Positions 1-3,523 of a DNA stretch of 5,801 bases are shown in pieces. Position numbers and translations under genes: made by a program. Origin of the DNA: Rubrobacteraceae bacterium (GTDB lineage Bacteria; Actinomycetota; Rubrobacteria; Rubrobacterales; Rubrobacteraceae); assembly GCA_013698525.1 (NCBI GenBank), contig JACCSM010000287.1:1-5801 (forward strand), in the 5' to 3' direction. Each line of letters starts with the position of its first letter. Within the stretch, counting starts at the first letter, position 1. The notes below the pieces were generated by a model. That model was not told the origin of the DNA. It worked only from the letters and a program-made list of their open reading frames with translations, and made no database searches.

Positions 1-10
1 CTGACCAGCT

Positions 11-778
11 TTAAATCACCGAACTCGAAGGGCCTCCGGCGACGTAGATCGTCTCGCCGCTGATGTAGGAGGCGTCGTCGGAGACGAGGAAGGCGACGAC
101 GTTGGCTATGTCATCCACCCTCCCGAAGCGCTTGAGGGGGATGTTCTTGGCGAAGCGGTCCTTCATCTCCTCCATACTCATCCCTACCCGCTCGGCAGCC
201 TCCTTGGTCATCTCGGTCTCGATCCAACCGGGGGCCACAGCGTTGACGTTGACGTTGAAACGCCCAAGCTCGAGCGCCAGCGTCCGCGCGAGCGCCTGAA
301 GTCCTGCTTTCGCCGCGGAGTAGTTGGCCTGCCCCTTGTTCCCCAGAGCCACGATGGAGCTGGTCATCACGATCTTGCCGTACTCCTGCTCGACCATGTA
401 CTTCTGCGCAGCCTTGGAGCAGAGGAAGCTGCCCTTGAGGTGAACGTCGAGCACTTTGTCCCAGTCGTCCTCGCTCATCTTGAACGAGAGGTTGTCGCGC
501 AACAGCCCGGCGTTGTTGACGAGAATGTCGATCCGCCCAAAGCGGTGGGCGATCTCCTCGAACGCCTTCTCGACCTGCTGTGTGCTCGATACGTCGCAGG
601 CGATCGCGATCGCCTCGGCCCCAGCGGCCTCGACTGCCTCCACCGTCTCCTGGCAAGCCTCCGCGGATAGATCCAGGACCGCTACGTTCGCCCCCTCCTG
701 CGCCAGCCGGATGGCCTCTGCAGCCCCGATTCCCCGTGCAGCCCCCGTTACAACAGCCGTACGTCCGTCAAGCCTCAA
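11..778 (-). CDS. FabG-like short-chain dehydrogenase/reductase (SDR), probable NAD-type 3-hydroxyacyl dehydrogenase
   Basis: A complete 255-residue classical SDR, a cytosolic NAD(P)-dependent oxidoreductase of the FabG/3-oxoacyl reductase type. Visible motifs are the cofactor glycine motif TGAARGIG (residues 11-18), NNAG (88-91), the catalytic serine in TSS (Ser140 or Ser141), and YSAAK with Tyr153 and Lys157. Asp36 ends the second beta strand (VLDL); an acid there usually means NAD(H) rather than NADP(H), so an oxidative, catabolic role is possible. The usual catalytic Asn position is His113 (VHLKGSF), as seen in some hydroxyacyl-CoA dehydrogenases. The start is TTG at 776-778, chosen because AGAGGTGG lies 4 nt upstream (783-790) and the protein then begins as FabG-type proteins do. 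It follows the PhaB-like gene in the same direction but is separated by a hairpin and has its own promoter. The exact substrate (3-hydroxyacyl-CoA, hydroxybutyrate or an alcohol) cannot be read from sequence. Confidence 0.93.
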   Translation of the reverse strand: MRLDGRTAVVTGAARGIGAAEAIRLAQEGANVAVLDLSAEACQETVEAVEAAGAEAIAIACDVSSTQQVEKAFEEIAHRFGRIDILVNNAGLLRDNLSFKMSEDDWDKVLDVHLKGSFLCSKAAQKYMVEQEYGKIVMTSSIVALGNKGQANYSAAKAGLQALARTLALELGRFNVNVNAVAPGWIETEMTKEAAERVGMSMEEMKDRFAKNIPLKRFGRVDDIANVVAFLVSDDASYISGETIYVAGGPSSSVI

Positions 779-782
779 AGGT

Positions 783-790
783 CCACCTCT
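783..790 (-). promoter_or_regulatory. Ribosome binding site deciding the TTG start of the first SDR
   Basis: On the minus strand AGAGGTGG stands 4 nt before the TTG start at 776-778. It supports TTG initiation, since no ATG or GTG occurs at a suitable place near the FabG-like N terminus. Confidence 0.7.
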
Positions 791-814
791 CTCAGTTCGG
801 GACTACTACTCTCT

Positions 815-831
815 ACACCCCAGGAGGGTGT
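815..831 (-). other. Small hairpin in the predicted 5' leader of the SDR gene
   Basis: ACACCC (815-820) and GGGTGT (826-831) form a perfect 6-bp stem with a 5-nt loop. It lies between the predicted transcription start (about 847) and the ribosome binding site (783-790) of the minus-strand SDR gene. It could stabilise the leader or affect translation. There is no T-run after it, so it does not look like a terminator, and a function is unproven. Confidence 0.35.
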
Positions 832-853
832 CTTCTTTGTTGCATGAGAGTTA

Positions 854-882
854 ATTGTATACGAGTCGAACCTATGTGTCCA
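854..882 (-). promoter_or_regulatory. Sigma70-type promoter for the SDR gene at 11-778
   Basis: Read on the minus strand, TGGACA (877-882; 5 of 6 to the -35 consensus) is followed after exactly 17 nt by TACAAT (854-859; 5 of 6 to the -10 consensus). Transcription would start near 847 and give a leader of about 70 nt. An opposite copy of the -10 hexamer (TACAAT on the plus strand, 894-899) lies upstream, making an inverted repeat that flanks the promoter and might be a regulator site. The promoter implies that this SDR is not solely dependent on read-through from the PhaB-like gene. Confidence 0.6.
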
Positions 883-992
883 GAACAGATATGTACAATC
901 GCGAAAGAAGCGTGATCCGGCGGCTCTCGGGCGGGACCGTAAACGTTTCGAGGCGGTCTGCCTGTCGGCGGGATCACACATCAGGTCAGGAA

Positions 993-1012
993 GCCCCGCC
1001 CGTAGGCGGGGC
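993..1012 (-). terminator. Hairpin terminator downstream of the PhaB-like gene
   Basis: GCCCCGCC (993-1000) and GGCGGGGC (1005-1012) pair as an 8-bp all-GC stem with a 4-nt loop, 24 nt beyond the stop codon of the minus-strand reductase. On that strand it is followed only by a short T-poor tail (TTCCTG), so it resembles the U-tract-less hairpins common in high-GC actinobacteria. It may be leaky towards the next SDR gene. Confidence 0.6.
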
Positions 1013-1036
1013 GAGAAGGCGGGCGATCGTCTCCCG

Positions 1037-1786
1037 TTACGTCCTGATGTAGATACCGCCGTTTATGTCGATAGACTGGCCTGTGATGTAGTCACCGTCT
1101 TCTATCAGGTAACGGACGGCCCTGGCGACCTCTTCAGGCTTCCCGAAGCGGCCGAGGGGCACCTGTTTGAGGAGCTTCTGCTGGGCTTCCTCGGGAATGT
1201 TGGCGACCATATCGGTCTCTATGAATCCGGGGCAGAGGGCGTTGACGGTGATTCCGAACCTGGCCAGTTCCTGGGCGGCCGTCTTGGTGAAGCCGAGCAG
1301 CCCGGCCTTGGCCGCCGAATAGTTGGCCTGGCCTATGTTGCCTGCCTCTCCGATGAACGAGCTCATGTTGATGATCTTGCCCCCGCCCTGATCCGTCATG
1401 TGCGGCAATACTGCGTGGACCATGTAGAAGGCGCTGTTGAGATCTACCTGTATGACCTTGTCCCAGTCGTCGACTGAGAGCTTCTGGAGCGTGCGGTCTA
1501 TGTTGATCCCTGCGTTGTTGATAAGGACGTCTACCCTGTTGAACTTCTCTATCGACTGGTCTATGAGGTTCTGGGCCTGCTCAGCGTCCGAGACGTCGGC
1601 CTGAACAGCGATAGCCTCTCCACCGCTCTGCGAGATCCGGTTCACCAACTCCTCGGCAGGTTCCTTGCTCTGGGAGTAGTTGACGACGACTTTGGCCTCC
1701 CCGTCCGCCAACTCCTCCGCTATGGCTTTGCCAAGACCCCTGCTCGCGCCGGTCACGACAACAACGGCTTCTTTCAAGGTGCCCAC
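1037..1786 (-). CDS. phaB: Acetoacetyl-CoA reductase / 3-oxoacyl-ACP reductase (PhaB/FabG-type SDR)
   Basis: A complete 249-residue SDR, the usual length for PhaB and FabG. It probably reduces acetoacetyl-CoA to (R)-3-hydroxybutyryl-CoA in the cytosol, the second step of PHB synthesis. Motifs seen: TGASRGLG (12-19), NNAG (90-93), catalytic Ser143 in MSS, Tyr156 and Lys160 in YSAAK, and the PG-FIETDM loop after the active site. The second beta strand ends VNYS (35-38) with no acid, and Arg16 is present; both fit NADPH use. The Asn of the usual SDR tetrad is Asp115 (VDLNS). The start is GTG (1784-1786) with GGGAGG 5 nt upstream (1792-1797). It is divergent from the phaQ-like gene. The PhaB reading rests on the neighbouring thiolase and PHA regulator; by sequence alone a fatty-acid FabG role cannot be excluded. 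Confidence 0.9.
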   Translation of the reverse strand: MGTLKEAVVVVTGASRGLGKAIAEELADGEAKVVVNYSQSKEPAEELVNRISQSGGEAIAVQADVSDAEQAQNLIDQSIEKFNRVDVLINNAGINIDRTLQKLSVDDWDKVIQVDLNSAFYMVHAVLPHMTDQGGGKIINMSSFIGEAGNIGQANYSAAKAGLLGFTKTAAQELARFGITVNALCPGFIETDMVANIPEEAQQKLLKQVPLGRFGKPEEVARAVRYLIEDGDYITGQSIDINGGIYIRT

Positions 1787-1791
1787 ACTAG

Positions 1792-1797
1792 CCTCCC
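1792..1797 (-). promoter_or_regulatory. Ribosome binding site of the PhaB-like gene
   Basis: GGGAGG on the minus strand, 5 nt before the GTG codon at 1784-1786. It favours this GTG over the in-frame TTG codon three codons further in, which would have no well-placed Shine-Dalgarno sequence. Confidence 0.7.
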
Positions 1798-1803
1798 TTT
1801 CCC

Positions 1804-1817
1804 GTTCGCATGTGAAC
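1804..1817. promoter_or_regulatory. Operator-like near-palindrome by the phaB start region
   Basis: GTTCGCATGTGAAC is self-complementary at 12 of 14 positions (arms GTTC and GAAC separated by 6 nt). It covers the predicted start of the phaB transcript and lies just upstream of the ribosome binding site, where a repressor would act. The left half belongs to a 10-bp direct repeat, TCCCGTTCGC, at 1800-1809 and 1941-1950. The binding protein is unknown. Confidence 0.35.
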
Positions 1818-1819
1818 AG

Positions 1820-1848
1820 AGTTTATTGACTGGAGAAATCAGGCGCAA
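1820..1848 (-). promoter_or_regulatory. Candidate promoter of the PhaB-like gene (weak)
   Basis: On the minus strand TTGCGC (1843-1848) and TAAACT (1820-1825) are 17 nt apart and would start transcription near 1813, leaving a leader of about 26 nt. The matches are only 3 of 6 and 4 of 6, so this is a best guess for a region where a promoter must exist. Confidence 0.33.
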
Positions 1849-2056
1849 ACTAGGTACCATACGCACGTAAATTCCGTTGCGCTTTGGGGAAGTGCCATTT
1901 CCGCAAAATGCGGCTTCAGGCATCAGCCTCGCGCCCCACATCCCGTTCGCTTTCGATACGACGGTTCCGAAAGATGATCCGATTTCGGCTAAGATGTAAT
2001 ACGTATTTATGTTCGATAGACAGATATTCTCGGAGCACCGCCATAAGGGGTTCATA

Positions 2057-2085
2057 CGAGGTCCAACATGGGGTCGTTGGTCTCG
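2057..2085. repeat. Interrupted inverted repeat upstream of the phaQ promoter
   Basis: CGAG (2057-2060) and CCAAC (2063-2067) pair with GTTGG (2076-2080) and CTCG (2082-2085) around an 8-nt centre, giving nine complementary positions. The heptamer GTCCAAC of its left arm recurs at 2118-2124, just upstream of the phaQ -35 hexamer. This is the place and pattern of an activator or cooperative repressor site, though the function is inferred only. Confidence 0.4.
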
Positions 2086-2127
2086 ATGACGGAAGGGAAG
2101 TCTAGAGTAAGAGGCCCGTCCAACCCC

Positions 2128-2155
2128 TTGACAGACCGATATATATATGTAAAAT
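2128..2155 (+). promoter_or_regulatory. Sigma70-type promoter of phaQ
   Basis: A perfect -35 hexamer TTGACA (2128-2133) is followed after 16 nt by TAAAAT (2150-2155; 5 of 6 to the -10 consensus). Transcription would begin near 2162, giving a leader of about 20 nt before the ATG at 2182. It is the best consensus promoter in the window and probably also drives the first phasin-like gene. Confidence 0.75.
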
Positions 2156-2162
2156 GCATATA
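2144..2162. promoter_or_regulatory. Palindromic operator over the phaQ -10 element
   Basis: TATATG (2144-2149) and CATATA (2157-2162) are perfect inverted arms around a 7-nt spacer that contains the whole -10 hexamer. Binding of a dimer here would block RNA polymerase. AT-rich dyads over their own promoters are typical of PadR-family repressors, so self-repression by the PhaQ-like product is the simplest reading; this is inference. Confidence 0.55.
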
Positions 2163-2181
2163 GATTATGGAAGAGAGAACC

Positions 2182-2598
2182 ATGAATAACGAAGAGCAGG
2201 ATCGCGAGGCAGGAGGCAGGGAGCGAGAGTTCCGTGGGGTCGAGGCGCGGCCGAGGAACTGGCTGGTGCCTGTGATCCTGCTATCACTGCGGGAGTGGAA
2301 TTCCTACGGGTACGAGCTTATGGAGCGGGCTTCGGCCTTCGGGTTCGAGGCGATGAACCCTGGAACGCTGTACAGGACGTTACGGCAGATGGAGAAAGAC
2401 GGCGTCGTCGAGTCGAGTTGGGAGACCTCCAGAGGCGGGCCGGCGCGCCGGATGTACACCATTACAGACACGGGAAGGTCCTACCTCGACTTCTGGGCCA
2501 AGTCGCTGGAGCAGTACCAGCACACTATGGACAACTTCTTCCGGCTCTACACGGGCAGGCCGTTACAGGACAAGAACGACGAAGAGCGTAGCAAGTAG
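2182..2598 (+). CDS. phaQ: PhaQ-like PadR-family repressor, probably PHB-responsive
   Basis: A 138-residue winged-helix DNA-binding protein. Residues 26-47 (NWLVPVILLSLREWNSYGYE...) form the first helices. GTLYRTLRQMEKDG (61-74) is the recognition-helix region, GGPARRMYTIT (85-95) is the wing, and 101-123 is the C-terminal dimerisation helix with SLEQYQ and FFRLYTG. The RNWLVP..LL.LR.WN..GY opening, TLYRTLRQ-EK core and SLEQYQ tail are what I recall of PhaQ from Bacillus megaterium, a repressor released by PHB; gene context agrees. The first about 25 residues are charged and likely disordered. I chose ATG 2182 because GGAAGAGAG lies just upstream and the promoter predicts a start near 2162; ATG 2167, five codons earlier and in frame, would have almost no leader. 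A phasin-like gene follows after 29 bp, probably in the same operon. Confidence 0.88.
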   Translation: MNNEEQDREAGGREREFRGVEARPRNWLVPVILLSLREWNSYGYELMERASAFGFEAMNPGTLYRTLRQMEKDGVVESSWETSRGGPARRMYTITDTGRSYLDFWAKSLEQYQHTMDNFFRLYTGRPLQDKNDEERSK

Positions 2599-2615
2599 TT
2601 CGCGCCTTCCGCGAG

Positions 2616-2622
2616 AAGGGTG
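2616..2622 (+). promoter_or_regulatory. Ribosome binding site of the first phasin-like gene, within a possible small hairpin
   Basis: AAGGGTG stands 5 nt before the ATG at 2628. CCTTC (2605-2609) can pair with GAAGG (2615-2619), covering part of it. The 5-bp stem is weak, so a translational control role is only a possibility. Confidence 0.5.
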
Positions 2623-2627
2623 ATCAG

Positions 2628-2948
2628 ATGGCTACTACGGAGAAGGCTAACAAGGCTATGGCGAGGCTCGCTGAGACCACGCGGGATTCCTACCATGCGG
2701 TCGTGGACCATTCGGTGGGACTCCAGGAGTGGAACGTCAGGTTCGCGCAGGGTATGGTGGAAGGCACCATCAGGGAGCTTCGCCACCAGGCCGAGAGCAA
2801 CCGCAGCGTTGTAGGCGAGCGCTTCGAGCGCGCAGAGGACCAGCGCGACGCCTACCGGACCCTCGTCGAGCAGTCCCTCGACGCCTACATGGACCTAGCC
2901 CACGCACCCTTCACCTCCTACGAGGAGGGCCTGGGGGCCACCAGGTAG
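2628..2948 (+). CDS. Small helical phasin-like protein 1
   Basis: A 106-residue, highly charged, all-helical-looking protein with no signal peptide or membrane segment and no cysteine. It aligns without gaps to the protein encoded at 3076-3417 over about 85 residues with roughly 30 identities. Shared features are SY......D.SV..QE.N (residues 21-40), a central L-R-QAE-NR block (near 52-60) and the pattern S.DAYMD (near 83-89). Phasins are small amphipathic helical proteins that coat PHA granules and set their size and number. Position directly behind a PhaQ-like repressor and before phaA makes a phasin the best reading, but I do not recognise a specific family in the residues. The start ATG has a clear ribosome binding site. 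It ends before a strong terminator, so phaQ and this gene form one transcription unit. Confidence 0.8.
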   Translation: MATTEKANKAMARLAETTRDSYHAVVDHSVGLQEWNVRFAQGMVEGTIRELRHQAESNRSVVGERFERAEDQRDAYRTLVEQSLDAYMDLAHAPFTSYEEGLGATR

Positions 2949-2975
2949 AGCGTAGCATCAGGGTAGATGTTTTTG

Positions 2976-3007
2976 GGAGCGGACTTAAGGGTCCGCTCCT
3001 CTTTTTT
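2976..3007 (+). terminator. Rho-independent terminator after phasin-like gene 1
   Basis: GGAGCGGAC (2976-2984) and GTCCGCTCC (2991-2999) form a perfect 9-bp stem with a 6-nt loop, followed by TCTTTTTT (3000-3007). It works on the plus strand only, since the opposite side has no T-run. It closes the phaQ-phasin 1 unit 28 nt after the stop codon. Confidence 0.93.
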
Positions 3008-3009
3008 AT

Positions 3010-3034
3010 GTTTCGCGGGCCTCATAAAGGGTAA
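3010..3034 (+). promoter_or_regulatory. Possible SigB/general-stress-type promoter for phasin-like gene 2
   Basis: GTTTCG (3010-3015) and GGGTAA (3029-3034) are 13 nt apart, resembling the GTTT..-N12-15-GGGTA pattern recognised by SigB/SigF-type stress sigma factors. No sigma70-type pair is visible between the preceding terminator and the gene, yet the gene needs a promoter there. Transcription would begin near 3042, leaving about 34 nt of leader. The match is suggestive, not proof. Confidence 0.4.
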
Positions 3035-3075
3035 AAACAAACACGTTCGCAAGCTCAGAATGAGGAAGTGAGATC

Positions 3076-3417
3076 GTGGACACAAAGCAGCAAAAGCAGG
3101 TAAACGAAGCGGCTGAGAAGTTCGCCGACGCACTAAAGGAGTCCTACCAGTCCATCGCGGACCGTTCCGTCTCGGCCCAGGAACTCAACGCCCAGGTGAC
3201 GCAGGAATTCTTCAACGGCGTCATCAACAACCTTAGGACCCAGGCCGAGAACAACAGGGGCCTCTCTGAGGATTTGATCGAGCAACAGCGCAAGCAGCGG
3301 GAGGCCTCCCAGGCGCTGGCACAGGAATCGGCCGACGCCTACATGGACTTCCTCAACTCCATGTTCGCCTACTACAGGGGCAACCTGGACGAAGTACAGA
3401 GGAGGGCCAACCAGTAA
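3076..3417 (+). CDS. Small helical phasin-like protein 2
   Basis: A 113-residue, Gln/Glu/Ala-rich protein, helical throughout, with no membrane or signal segment and no cysteine. It is a diverged tandem paralogue of the protein at 2628-2948: SY...AD.SV.AQE.N (23-40), NLRTQAENNRG (52-62), a Gln/Arg-rich linker with QQRKQREA (69-76) and SADAYMDF (84-91). The region from about 45 to 105 has the heptad-like spacing of hydrophobic residues expected of an amphipathic helix that could lie on a granule surface or form coiled coils. The start is GTG at 3076 with the purine-rich GAGGAAGTGAG (3062-3072) upstream. It has terminators on both sides, so it is probably a single-gene unit expressed independently of phaQ. 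The phasin role is inferred from context. Confidence 0.8.
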   Translation: MDTKQQKQVNEAAEKFADALKESYQSIADRSVSAQELNAQVTQEFFNGVINNLRTQAENNRGLSEDLIEQQRKQREASQALAQESADAYMDFLNSMFAYYRGNLDEVQRRANQ

Positions 3418-3449
3418 CGGGAGAGCGGCACTTTGGAGAGAGTACAGAG

Positions 3450-3483
3450 AAGCCCGGGCCGGGCGGTCCGGGCTTTGTCTTTT
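3450..3483 (+). terminator. Rho-independent terminator after phasin-like gene 2
   Basis: AAGCCCGGGCC (3450-3460) pairs with GGTCCGGGCTT (3465-3475), an 11-bp stem with one G-T(U) pair and the 4-nt loop GGGC, followed by a T-rich tail TGTCTTTT. It separates the second phasin-like gene from the thiolase gene, whose start is only about 40 nt further on. Confidence 0.87.
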
Positions 3484-3511
3484 GATGTATCCTTTTATCA
3501 GGTGTAAACGG

Positions 3512-3517
3512 AAGGAG
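3512..3517 (+). promoter_or_regulatory. Ribosome binding site of the thiolase gene
   Basis: AAGGAG stands 6 nt before the GTG start at 3524, a strong Shine-Dalgarno sequence that fixes the start and therefore the Gly-Asn-rich N terminus. Confidence 0.75.
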
Positions 3518-3523
3518 TAAAGG

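Larger units (their letters stand above)
1787..2181. other. Divergent regulatory region between phaB and phaQ
   Basis: About 395 bp without a convincing gene, visibly more AT-rich than its surroundings. It holds the phaB ribosome binding site and weak promoter on one side and the strong phaQ promoter on the other. Between them are several dyads: a nested repeat TGCC(1893-1896)..CCGCA(1901-1905)..TGCGG(1909-1913)..GGCA(1919-1922); CCGAAA(1967-1972)..TTTCGG(1983-1988); the perfect palindrome AATACGTATT (1998-2007); and an interrupted repeat at 2057-2085. Short reading frames across it (for example 1884-2105 plus, 1774-2055 minus) have no recognisable protein content. The number of dyads suggests binding sites for one or more regulators, but none matches a site I can name. 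Confidence 0.6.

Noticed and set aside
1774..2055. A 93-codon minus-strand reading frame upstream of phaB
   Set aside because: It overlaps the phaB start in another frame and its translation looks random; the FabG-type beginning and GGGAGG support the GTG at 1786.
1884..2105. A 73-codon plus-strand reading frame in the divergent region
   Set aside because: Arg/Ser-rich translation with no domain pattern, no ribosome binding site, and it overlaps several dyads; it reads as chance.
2167..2181. ATG 2167 as the phaQ start
   Set aside because: It would lie about 5 nt from the predicted transcription start with no ribosome binding site, while ATG 2182 has GGAAGAGAG upstream. It remains possible as a leaderless start.
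3482..3510. TTGATG-N17-TAAACG as a thiolase promoter
   Set aside because: It would start transcription near 3517, removing the ribosome binding site at 3512-3517, and the -10 match is poor.
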